Shown here piece after piece: positions 18,656-25,713 of a stretch of DNA of 37,166 nucleotides (position 1 is the first letter of the stretch; the number at the start of each line of letters is the position of its first letter). The notes under the pieces were generated by a model that had not been told where the DNA came from, ran no database searches, and was given only the letters and a program-made list of their open reading frames with translations. The position numbers were made by a program, and so were the translations under genes. Source of the DNA: an uncultured Gilliamella sp. (GTDB lineage Bacteria; Pseudomonadota; Gammaproteobacteria; Enterobacterales; Orbaceae); the NCBI GenBank assembly GCA_946481345.1, contig CAMLMY010000020.1, forward strand, positions 1-37,166, read 5' to 3'.

Positions 18656-18707
18656 TTGTGCGGTAATTGATGGTAATGGCATAATTAATTGGCTAATCAA
18701 TATAGGA

Positions 18708-19274
18708 TTGAATAATTTGGATAACCTGACTTCTATCACGTTGGCGAAATTATTAGGCGCTTTTTTTTATTATCCGCCTACCAGTAAACAAGTCACTGGT
18801 TTTATTGATGGATTATTACAGCTAGATCAGTTAGCAAAGTGGCCAAACCAACAATTAGTAACTGAACAATGCCAAATCTTGAGTACTCAGATACAGCATG
18901 CAGAAATAGAATATCAATTCTCACTATTATTTGAAGGGCAAGGCATTATGTCGGCGCCACCTTGGGGTTCAGTCTATTTAGATCAAGAAAAACTACTAAT
19001 GGGTGAATCACAAGAACGCTATCGTGAATTTTTACAGCAGCAAGGGTTGATTCTTGATACGGGTATGAATGAGCCAGAAGATCAGTTTGGATTGATGTTA
19101 ATGGCATATGCAATACTACTAGAAAAGCAGCAATTTGCTGCTGCACAGCAATTAATGACCGAATACCTTTTAAATTGGGCACCAATGTATTTGGATTGCT
19201 TAAAACAAAATCAAGTCAGTCTATTTTATCAAGCATTAGCGATTATTGCTGAACAATATTTACAAATGGTATAA
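18708..19274 (+). CDS. dmsD: TorD/DmsD-family chaperone for the Mo reductase
   Basis: Cytoplasmic redox-enzyme maturation chaperone that would bind the DmsA Tat signal and help cofactor loading. About 188 residues (E. coli DmsD 204), all-helical. Diagnostic motifs are PPWGSVYLD (about 84-92) and NEPEDQFG (about 119-126). No ATG occurs near the N-terminus; TTG at 18708 or TTG at 18717 must serve. The AGGA at 18704-18707 is well spaced (nine bases) only for 18717, so the true start may be three codons inside. It lies 52 bases after dmsC with no terminator visible between them. Confidence 0.82.
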   Translation: MNNLDNLTSITLAKLLGAFFYYPPTSKQVTGFIDGLLQLDQLAKWPNQQLVTEQCQILSTQIQHAEIEYQFSLLFEGQGIMSAPPWGSVYLDQEKLLMGESQERYREFLQQQGLILDTGMNEPEDQFGLMLMAYAILLEKQQFAAAQQLMTEYLLNWAPMYLDCLKQNQVSLFYQALAIIAEQYLQMV

Positions 19275-19338
19275 CTCTGATTATATAGCAAATAAAGCGC
19301 TCACTTATTTAAGTCAAAATATGCATTGATAGCTGTTG

Positions 19339-19367
19339 TTTGCAGCTTTTTAACGAACAGGTATAAT
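19339..19367 (+). promoter_or_regulatory. Candidate ubiA promoter
   Basis: TTTGCA (19339-19344) and a perfect TATAAT (19362-19367) are separated by 17 bases, placing a start about 26 bases before the ubiA ATG. Confidence 0.6.
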
Positions 19368-19399
19368 CCACCTATTATGATTCGGGACAATGACAACCT

Positions 19400-20230
19400 A
19401 TGTTAGCTTATTTACAACTGATGCGATTAGACAAGCCAATTGGTTCCTTACTGCTACTTTGGCCAACATTGTGGGCGATTTGGCTTGCTACATCTACGCC
19501 ATCTGTTCATGTTGTTGTTGTGTTTGTTGTTGGTGTGATTGTTATGCGCTCAGCTGGCTGTGTGGTTAATGATTACGCTGATCGGCATTTTGATGGTAAA
19601 GTCGAACGTACTAAGAATCGTCCTCTCGCGCGTGGTGCATTGAGCGAAAAAAATGCCTTATACACTTTATTCGTATTACTGCTTATTGCGCTTGGTTTAT
19701 TGCTTACTTTGGATAAATTAACTTGGTTAATGGCTGGTTTTGCATTAATCACGGCAATGCTTTATCCATTTATGAAACGTTACACACATTTACCACAGGT
19801 GACTTTAGGCATTGCCTTTAGCTGGGGAATTCCAATGGCCTATGCGGCAACAATAGCTCAATTTCCGATAACTTGTTGGTTACTGTGTCTAGCTAATGTA
19901 TGTTGGACAATAGCTTATGATACCGAATATGCTATGGTCGATCGCGATGATGATCTTAAAATAGGCATCAAGTCCACTGCTATCCTATTTGGTGACTATG
20001 ACAAGTTTATTATTGGATTACTGCAAATCATAACCTTAGTTTGCCTGACATTGATCGGCATAAACAATCATTTTCAGCAATTTTATTATATTGGTTTAAT
20101 CATCGCCTTATTGCTATTTATCTATCAACAATGGTTAATCAAAGACCGTGATAGAAGAAATTGTTTTAAAGCGTTTATGAATAATAATTATATAGGATTG
20201 TTTATATTTATAGCGATCTTGGTTAGTTAA
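19400..20230 (+). CDS. ubiA: 4-hydroxybenzoate polyprenyltransferase
   Basis: Membrane enzyme attaching the polyprenyl tail to 4-hydroxybenzoate in ubiquinone synthesis. 276 residues (E. coli 290) with eight to nine membrane helices. Both Mg-diphosphate motifs are present: NDYADRHFD (57-65) and DRDDD (181-185). [12 protein letters not shown] near the end matches E. coli. A TGA lies in frame seven bases upstream of the ATG, so the protein truly lacks the first dozen or so residues of the E. coli form. No ubiC is adjacent, unlike E. coli. It has its own promoter. Confidence 0.95.
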   Translation: MLAYLQLMRLDKPIGSLLLLWPTLWAIWLATSTPSVHVVVVFVVGVIVMRSAGCVVNDYADRHFDGKVERTKNRPLARGALSEKNALYTLFVLLLIALGLLLTLDKLTWLMAGFALITAMLYPFMKRYTHLPQVTLGIAFSWGIPMAYAATIAQFPITCWLLCLANVCWTIAYDTEYAMVDRDDDLKIGIKSTAILFGDYDKFIIGLLQIITLVCLTLIGINNHFQQFYYIGLIIALLLFIYQQWLIKDRDRRNCFKAFMNNNYIGLFIFIAILVS

Positions 20231-20333
20231 AAACAGATTTACCATCATTATTTAACTTTCATCGCGGATATTAATCGCTTTAAACGATATATCTCAAATT
20301 GTAAAGGCGTTGCTTATTAAAAAAGGAAAATGG

Positions 20334-20361
20334 TGGTATAGACTCCTCAATATTTTTTACA
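20334..20361 (+). repeat. 28-bp direct repeat, copy 1
   Basis: Begins TGGTATAGACTCC and ends in AATATTTTTTACA. It differs from copy 2 at two positions (C/T in both cases) and lies exactly 180 bases upstream of it. Confidence 0.7.
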
Positions 20362-20513
20362 AGATTATTCTCAACTGTTTAAATTATTAAATTTAATGCG
20401 CTAGCCTTATTAGTAAGCGGAATACTATTGTAATATAGGTAAAGTAGGCATTTGCCTACCTTTAAGGTTATTCGATTGCTAGTAATAAAACAGAAATATT
20501 ATTTGCAAGTTAA

Positions 20514-20541
20514 TGGTATAGATTCCTTAATATTTTTTACA
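20514..20541 (+). repeat. 28-bp direct repeat, copy 2
   Basis: Begins TGGTATAGATTCC and ends in AATATTTTTTACA, 26 of 28 bases identical to copy 1. Flanking sequence is not obviously shared. Confidence 0.7.
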
Positions 20542-20617
20542 TATTTTAACCACAATTAAAAATTTTGAGGAAAGGCGTTTTTGATAACTCAACTTTTATA
20601 TTTAATTAAAAATAATA

Positions 20618-21511
20618 TTATTCAATATATTGTGCATTTTTATGTAATGGTTTTACTACATCAATACTACGTTCTAAATGAACTTTTGATTTTTCGTGAT
20701 CTAAGACCACAATTGCGATAAATAATGTATCTAATAAAGTTAGTTGAATAATTCGAGCTGCAGCATTTTGCCCTAATAATGGACCATTTTTAGCTGGACT
20801 AAAGATAGATAAGTCGGAAATTTCAGCTAGTTCAGATTGATGATTATTAGTAATACAAATAATCTTAGCTTTATTCTTTTTCGCAACCAATATTGCATTA
20901 CATATTTCCGCTGTATTGCCTGATTGAGATATAGCAATAACTACATCGTTTTCTTTTAATTGACTCGCCACCATTACCATCAAATGGTGATCACTATAAG
21001 TATGGCTGTGAATCCCAATTCTCAATAATTTATGTTCAAAATCCTGACCAACAATAGCTGAACCACCGACACCAAGAATAACGATACGGTTAGCATGAAA
21101 AATCCATTCTGCTGCTTTTGATATTATTTTAGCATCAACAATAGATTGGGCTTCTTTTAAAGCTTGTACAGAGTTATTAAAAACTTTTTCAATAATATTT
21201 TCGACATTATCTTTTTCAGATAGTTCTTGTTCTTTATCAAAAGGTAAAGCATCAAAATAAGAAAGTAATGCTTTTCGAATTTCTCTAAAACCAGAGTAAC
21301 CTAATTTTTTAGATACTTTTACTAATAATGGTTCCGAAACTGATAATTCTTCTGCCACTTCTTTAATACTTGTTCTAGGCTTTAAATTTCCTTTAGTCAT
21401 CATCCATTCAATAATTCGTTGTTCAGTATTACTTAAACTAGAAAGTGAAATACGAATCATTGCTCCAATTGCTAAAGCATTAGAATTTTCTGGATCATGT
21501 GTTTGTTTCAT
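20618..21511 (-). CDS. rpiR: RpiR/AlsR-family sugar-phosphate-responsive regulator
   Basis: Transcription regulator with an N-terminal RpiR helix-turn-helix (about 15-85; SIKEVAEELSVSEPLLVKVSKKLGY) and a C-terminal SIS sugar-phosphate-binding domain (about 110-260; VGGSAIVGQDFEHKLLRIG, ISQSGNTAEI). 297 residues, about the length of E. coli RpiR (AlsR), with shared PLLGQNAAARIIQLTLLD. In E. coli this protein represses rpiB and the als genes. The ATG at 21511 has GGAGAG at 21517-21522 with five-base spacing; an in-frame ATG six codons upstream lies outside this signal. It is divergent from rpiB, so it probably represses the rpiB-alsE unit and perhaps the PTS gene. Confidence 0.88.
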   Translation of the reverse strand: MKQTHDPENSNALAIGAMIRISLSSLSNTEQRIIEWMMTKGNLKPRTSIKEVAEELSVSEPLLVKVSKKLGYSGFREIRKALLSYFDALPFDKEQELSEKDNVENIIEKVFNNSVQALKEAQSIVDAKIISKAAEWIFHANRIVILGVGGSAIVGQDFEHKLLRIGIHSHTYSDHHLMVMVASQLKENDVVIAISQSGNTAEICNAILVAKKNKAKIICITNNHQSELAEISDLSIFSPAKNGPLLGQNAAARIIQLTLLDTLFIAIVVLDHEKSKVHLERSIDVVKPLHKNAQYIE

Positions 21512-21602
21512 GGTTTCTCTCCATAACATTTTTCGGGTAATTTTAACCCAATTTCAATTTAAGCACATTGTAAAAAAAGATTTTTTTATTTTTGCTGGTA
21601 AC

Positions 21603-21631
21603 TTTACAAAAAAATAAATTAACGTTAATAT
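21603..21631 (+). promoter_or_regulatory. rpiB promoter overlapped by a perfect palindrome
   Basis: TTTACA (21603-21608) and TAATAT (21626-21631) are 17 bases apart. The 12-bp perfect palindrome ATTAACGTTAAT (21618-21629) covers the end of the spacer and most of the -10. A repressor bound there would block RNA polymerase, so it is a candidate operator for the divergently encoded RpiR-type protein. That assignment is inference. Confidence 0.5.
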
Positions 21632-21682
21632 TTTTAAGTGTGAAGTTAATTGTGTTTTTTTTAGTCAGAGAGGTGGAAATAT

Positions 21683-22135
21683 ATGAAAATTGCAATTGGT
21701 TATGATCATGTTGGATATATTTTAAGAAAAGATATCATTGATTATTTGGAGACTAAGAATATTACAGTGATTGATCTTGGTGCGCCATCAACAGAAAGAA
21801 CCGATTATCCGATTTATGCCAATAAAGTGGCAAGGGCTGTCAATTCAAAAGAAGCCGATTTAGGAATATTAATATGTGGCACTGGTATTGGTATTTCAAT
21901 TGCAGCAAATAAATGTTCAGGAATAAGAGCGGTTGTTTGTAGTGATCCTTATTCTGCAAAATTATCACGTGAACATAATAATACTAATATTCTTGCTTTT
22001 GGTTCCCGTGTAGTGGGGAGTGAACTTGCAAAAATGATTGTTGAACAATGGTTAATGGCGAAATTTGAAGGCGGCCGTCACCAAAATAGAATAGATCAAA
22101 TCGATGCTATTCAAAAAGGAGAATTTCATGAGTAA
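21683..22135 (+). CDS. rpiB: Ribose/allose-6-phosphate isomerase, RpiB type
   Basis: RpiB/LacAB-family aldose-ketose isomerase. E. coli RpiB interconverts ribose 5-phosphate and ribulose 5-phosphate and also allose 6-phosphate and allulose 6-phosphate. 150 residues (E. coli 149). The N-terminal GYDHVGY loop, active-site Cys65 in ICGTGIGISIAAN, and His98 in SREHNNTN are conserved, as is the STERTDYPIYA segment. A purine-rich AGAGGTGG precedes the ATG. Its last eight bases overlap the alsE start, so the two are co-translated. That partner and the RpiR-type regulator favour the allose 6-phosphate role in this locus. Confidence 0.9.
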   Translation: MKIAIGYDHVGYILRKDIIDYLETKNITVIDLGAPSTERTDYPIYANKVARAVNSKEADLGILICGTGIGISIAANKCSGIRAVVCSDPYSAKLSREHNNTNILAFGSRVVGSELAKMIVEQWLMAKFEGGRHQNRIDQIDAIQKGEFHE

Positions 22136-22781
22136 ATTTTGTCCTTCGCTTATGTGTGTTGACTTTTCCAAGTTAGAAGTTGAATTGAAGTCATTAGAAG
22201 AATCTGGTGTAGACATGTTTCACATTGATGTGATGGACGGTAATTTTGTACCTAATTTCGCATTAGGTATAGAAGATATTAAAGCGGTGAGTAAGTTGTC
22301 AAAAATTCCTTATGATGTTCATTTAATGGTAACTAATCCATCACCATATATAGAAAAATTTGCTCAACTTGGCTGCGATATTATTTATGTTCATGTTGAA
22401 ACATTAACCCACATACATCGAACTCTAAATCAAATTAAATCAACAGGTAAGAAAGTAGGCGTTGCTATTAATCCAGGAACACCATTATGTGTGTTAGAAG
22501 ATGTTTTAGATCTAATTGATGTTGTTTTGATAATGTCAGTAAATCCAGGTTTTGCCGGACAACCTTTTATCGCTAACTCTATCGATAGAATAAAGCGATT
22601 AAGTGATATGATTAAAGATAGAAATCTCAATACTTCTATTGCCATTGATGGTGCGATAAGCCCAAATATCATCGAACAGCTATCGCCTTATGTTGAATAT
22701 TTTATACTGGGAACTGCTGGGTTGTTTAATAAAGATAAATCCTATAAACAGACGCTAAATGAACTCCGTAATCTCTCCTAA
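22128..22781 (+). CDS. alsE: Allulose-6-phosphate 3-epimerase-like protein
   Basis: Ribulose-phosphate 3-epimerase superfamily TIM barrel; in E. coli AlsE converts D-allulose 6-phosphate to fructose 6-phosphate. 217 residues from the chosen start. Metal and catalytic residues are present: His32 and Asp34 in FHIDVMDG, His65 in DVHLMV, Asp174 in AIDGAIS. The N-terminal PSLMCVD and the C-terminal GTAGLF match AlsE (PSLMCMD, GTSGLF) better than housekeeping Rpe (PSILSAD). The ATG at 22128 has AAGGAG at 22116-22121; the frame is open eight codons further upstream inside rpiB. Rpe activity on ribulose 5-phosphate cannot be excluded. Confidence 0.82.
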   Translation: MSKFCPSLMCVDFSKLEVELKSLEESGVDMFHIDVMDGNFVPNFALGIEDIKAVSKLSKIPYDVHLMVTNPSPYIEKFAQLGCDIIYVHVETLTHIHRTLNQIKSTGKKVGVAINPGTPLCVLEDVLDLIDVVLIMSVNPGFAGQPFIANSIDRIKRLSDMIKDRNLNTSIAIDGAISPNIIEQLSPYVEYFILGTAGLFNKDKSYKQTLNELRNLS

Positions 22782-22785
22782 CTTT

Positions 22786-22813
22786 TAAGGCCTTTATTGC
22801 GATGAAGGTCTTA
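22786..22813 (+). terminator. Weak hairpin after alsE
   Basis: Arms 22786-22794 and 22805-22813 give nine pairs including one G-U around a ten-base loop, five bases after the alsE stop. No U-tract follows, so termination may be partial and the PTS gene downstream could still receive some read-through. Confidence 0.4.
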
Positions 22814-22907
22814 ATTCACAAAATTAAACATTATAGATAATTTATACTCTATTTTTTGTTGTTTTTCCGTTAATAAAGCTATATAAATTAATTTTTTATT
22901 AAAATTA

Positions 22908-22949
22908 TGTGAACTAGATCTCTTTAAATTAAATTTGTTTACATATAAA
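22908..22949 (+). promoter_or_regulatory. Candidate CRP-dependent promoter of the PTS gene
   Basis: TGTGA-N6-TCTCT (22908-22923) keeps the left CRP half-site and three of five bases of the right half. A TATAAA -10 (22944-22949) has no good -35 partner. A start near 22956 would place the CRP site at about -41.5, the class II geometry. Confidence 0.4.
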
Positions 22950-22958
22950 ATTATTTTT

Positions 22959-22980
22959 GTGAACTATTTGAGGCGTTCAC
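22959..22980. promoter_or_regulatory. Inverted repeat, candidate operator of the PTS gene
   Basis: GTGAAC (22959-22964) and GTTCAC (22975-22980) form a perfect inverted repeat with a ten-base centre, just downstream of the predicted transcription start. The 9-mer TGTGAACTA at its left edge also occurs at 22908. A repressor, possibly the RpiR-type protein, could bind here; its relation to the rpiB palindrome is unclear. Confidence 0.4.
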
Positions 22981-23013
22981 TGTGTCTTTTAATAAAAAAT
23001 AGGGTTAACTACA

Positions 23014-24603
23014 ATGAAAAGTACTTTTTTTAGTGTATTGCAACGGGTTGGTCGCTCTTTTATGTTACCTATTGCTCTTCTTCCTGTGGCTGGATTAATG
23101 TTAGGTATAGGAGCGTCATTTACCAATGAAACAACAATTGTGTCCTATGGATTACAAAGCTTTTTAGGCGAAGGAACTTTGTTACATGCTTTTTTAACCA
23201 TCATGAAAAATGCGGGTAGTGTAATATTTTCTAATCTGCCTATTCTTTTTGCTATTGGGGTAGCAATGGGAATGGCAAAACAAGAAAAAGAGGTTGCAGC
23301 AATATCTGGTGCGGTAGGCTTTTTTATTATGCATTCAACTATTCATGCGCTATTAGAGCTAAAAGGACTCTTAAAAGAAGGTGCCTTACCAGATGGTTCT
23401 TTAGGTGATGCGGTTGGCATTCAAACTCTACAAATGGGCGTTTTTGGTGGTGTTATTGTTGGATTAGGTGTAGCTGCTTTACATAATCGGTATTATCGAA
23501 TTGAGTTACCTGCTATTTTATCATTCTTTGGTGGCTCGCGCTTTGTTCCTATTGTTACAGCATTCGTTTATTTATTTGTCGGTATTTTAATGTTTTATAT
23601 TTGGCCTTCTATCCAATATGGAATTTTATTATTAGGCAAATTAGTCAATGAATCGGGCTATGCAGGTACATTTATTTATGGATTTATTGAGCGAGCTTTA
23701 ATTCCATTTGGTTTGCATCATGTATTTTATATGCCATTCTGGCAGACTGGAGTTGGTGGTACGGCAATGATTGATGGCAATCTTATTGCTGGAGCACAAA
23801 ATATTTTCTTTGCTCAACTTGCTAGCCCTAATACAACTGAATTTTCAGTTGAAGCCACACGCTTTATGGCTGGTAAATTTCCATTTTATTTATTTGGTAT
23901 TCCTGGTGCAGCATTGGCTATTTATCGTACTGCTAAACCACAAAATCGCAAAATGGTCTTAGGTCTACTCGTTTCTGCAACTTTAACGGCTATTTTGACA
24001 GGGATTACTGAACCAATTGAGTTTTCTTTCTTATTTGCTGGTCCTTTACTCTACTTTATTCATTGTTTGTATGCTGGTTTATCTTTTATGCTTTGTCATA
24101 TTTTCGATGTTGGTGTAGGGCAAACATTCTCTGGAAGTTTAATTGATTTCGTATTATTTGGTGTTTTACAAGGAAATAGTAAAACACATTGGGTTAATGT
24201 TATTCTGATTGGTCTTCCATTGTTCCCAATATACTACTTTACATTTAGTTACTTGATCAAAAAATTTAATTTTAAAACTCCAGGTCGAGAAGACGATAAC
24301 GAGGAAACTAAATTATATACCAAAAAAGATGTTGAAAATGCGAAAAAATCTAAAAATAACAATGAGTTATCAAGTGTTATATTAGATGGATTAGGTGGCA
24401 AAGAAAACATTACTTATGTAGATTGTTGTGCAACAAGATTAAGAATTTCTGTACATGATAATCAATTAGTTGATAAAGATATTTTAAAATCAACGGGTGC
24501 AAAAGGTGTAATTATTAATGGCCAAGGTATTCAAGTTATTTATGGTCCTCATGTGACAGTAATTAAATCACACTTAGAAGAATATATGGCAACCCTAAAA
24601 TAA
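23014..24603 (+). CDS. PTS transporter subunit EIICB, alpha-glucoside/glucose superfamily
   Basis: Membrane permease that imports a sugar while phosphorylating it. 529 residues. The EIIC domain (about 1-420) has around ten hydrophobic segments and the family motifs ERALIPFGLHHVFYMPFW and TGITEPIEFSFLF. A linker (LKTPGRE-like, KTPGREDDNEETKLYTKKD) resembles that of the GlvC alpha-glucoside permeases. The EIIB domain (about 450-529) carries the phosphorylated cysteine in CATRLRIS (Cys472). There is no EIIA domain, so an EIIA-Glc (Crr) elsewhere must supply phosphate. Beside rpiB and alsE a hexose such as D-allose is the natural guess, but the family alone would suggest an alpha-glucoside, so no symbol is given. 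Confidence 0.88.
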   Translation: MKSTFFSVLQRVGRSFMLPIALLPVAGLMLGIGASFTNETTIVSYGLQSFLGEGTLLHAFLTIMKNAGSVIFSNLPILFAIGVAMGMAKQEKEVAAISGAVGFFIMHSTIHALLELKGLLKEGALPDGSLGDAVGIQTLQMGVFGGVIVGLGVAALHNRYYRIELPAILSFFGGSRFVPIVTAFVYLFVGILMFYIWPSIQYGILLLGKLVNESGYAGTFIYGFIERALIPFGLHHVFYMPFWQTGVGGTAMIDGNLIAGAQNIFFAQLASPNTTEFSVEATRFMAGKFPFYLFGIPGAALAIYRTAKPQNRKMVLGLLVSATLTAILTGITEPIEFSFLFAGPLLYFIHCLYAGLSFMLCHIFDVGVGQTFSGSLIDFVLFGVLQGNSKTHWVNVILIGLPLFPIYYFTFSYLIKKFNFKTPGREDDNEETKLYTKKDVENAKKSKNNNELSSVILDGLGGKENITYVDCCATRLRISVHDNQLVDKDILKSTGAKGVIINGQGIQVIYGPHVTVIKSHLEEYMATLK

Positions 24604-24650
24604 TATAACTTTTGTATTACTCGTTCATTTCGGAGTAGTTTAACCAATCT

Positions 24651-24693
24651 AAATAGTTAGCCGTTTTAGACAATCTTTAACGGCTAGCTATTT
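24651..24693. terminator. Hairpin between the PTS gene and folP
   Basis: Arms 24651-24665 and 24679-24693 form a 15-pair stem with one G-U, around a 13-base loop. It sits between the converging genes. Short A/T-rich ends (AAAT and TATTT) give only weak U-tracts on either strand, so it may terminate both transcripts imperfectly or protect their 3' ends. Confidence 0.6.
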
Positions 24694-24721
24694 AAATAAC
24701 AATAAGAAGAAATTCTACAGA

Positions 24722-25561
24722 CTAAAATGATTGTTCTGCTAATGTGGCTTGCACTATTCGCATGGCATCGAAGGTTTCTTTGACATCATGAACACGGATA
24801 ATTTGCGCTCCTTTCATTGCTGCAATAACTGCACAAGAAACACTACCTAATACACGTTCTTTAGGGGGAACATTTAGCACTTGCCCGACCATCGATTTTC
24901 TTGACATGCCAACCAAAATAGGCAAATTGAAGTGATGGAATTTTTCCAGTGTAGCCAATAGACGATAGTTATGGGCTAACGTTTTGCCAAATCCGAAGCC
25001 TGGATCAAGGATGATTTTTTCCCGAGCAATGCCAGCAGTTACACATCGTTGAATATGTTCAGTAAAAAATGAATCGACTTCTTGATAGATATCTTGTTGG
25101 TAATGAGGTGCATTTTGCATCGTTTTGGGATCACCTTGCATATGCATAATACATACTGGTAATTCCGTTTTTTGTGCTGCTTGTAATGCTCCAGGTAAAG
25201 TTAATGCCCGAATATCATTAATTAAATGTGCACCAGCTTTAGACGCTTCTGTGATGACCTCTGGTTTTGATGTATCAACTGAAATCCAAACGTCAAAATA
25301 ACGAGCAATTTTTTCCACTAACGGTATAACCCGATCAAGTTCTTCACTGGTTGAAACATCAGCAGCACCAGGTCGAGTTGATTCTCCGCCAACATCAATA
25401 AAGGTTGCCCCAGCTTGAATCATATTATCAACTCGCCGCATAGCATCATCAAGATTGTTGTAATTACCGCCATCAGAAAAAGAATCTGGCGTCATATTAA
25501 CAATTCCCATTACTTGAGGAAAAGAGAGATCCATTACGTGATTTTGAAAACGAATTTCCAT
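24722..25561 (-). CDS. folP: Dihydropteroate synthase
   Basis: Condenses p-aminobenzoate with dihydropterin pyrophosphate in folate synthesis; target of sulfonamides. 279 residues (E. coli 282). Pterin and pyrophosphate motifs are present in order: NMTPDSFSDGG, DVGGESTRPGA, ISVDTSKPEV, LINDIRAL, MHMQGDPKTMQ, LDPGFGFGK, GMSRKS and IRVHDVKE. The Phe and Pro positions often changed in sulfonamide resistance (in the NMTPDSF and STRPG loops) look wild type. Order rlmE-ftsH-folP is the same as in E. coli, but a strong terminator separates ftsH from folP here, so folP probably has its own promoter. Confidence 0.97.
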   Translation of the reverse strand: MEIRFQNHVMDLSFPQVMGIVNMTPDSFSDGGNYNNLDDAMRRVDNMIQAGATFIDVGGESTRPGAADVSTSEELDRVIPLVEKIARYFDVWISVDTSKPEVITEASKAGAHLINDIRALTLPGALQAAQKTELPVCIMHMQGDPKTMQNAPHYQQDIYQEVDSFFTEHIQRCVTAGIAREKIILDPGFGFGKTLAHNYRLLATLEKFHHFNLPILVGMSRKSMVGQVLNVPPKERVLGSVSCAVIAAMKGAQIIRVHDVKETFDAMRIVQATLAEQSF

Positions 25562-25677
25562 GATTTTAGGCCTTATTTTATTAATATTTTTAATGCTAAT
25601 TGCACTGTTGCAATGCTGAAGTATGATTGTTAGTACTGGTTTATTATTTTACAAAATTAATTGCTGTTGGATGATAA

Positions 25678-25699
25678 AAAACGCGCCGAAGCGCGTTTT
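25678..25699 (-). terminator. Intrinsic terminator of ftsH
   Basis: A perfect nine-bp stem (25678-25686 with 25691-25699) has, on the minus strand, a UUCG tetraloop and is followed by a run of T. It lies 15 bases past the ftsH stop codon. Confidence 0.9.
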
Positions 25700-25713
25700 A
25701 GATTTAGTCGTAA

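Larger units (their letters stand above)
20231..20617. other. Gene-free convergent region with repeats
   Basis: 387 AT-rich bases between ubiA (+) and the rpiR-type gene (-). It holds a 28-bp direct repeat pair and a TAGGCA/TGCCTA hairpin (20445-20458), which can be extended by AAAG/CTTT with one bulged base. No ORF with a ribosome binding site and no clear U-tract terminator is visible. Confidence 0.6.

Noticed and set aside
21639-21654. CRP site before rpiB (TGTGA then TTGTG)
   Set aside because: Only the left half-site fits the consensus; the right half matches poorly.
22104-22127. Upstream start for alsE inside rpiB
   Set aside because: The AAGGAG at 22116-22121 and homolog alignment place the start at 22128.
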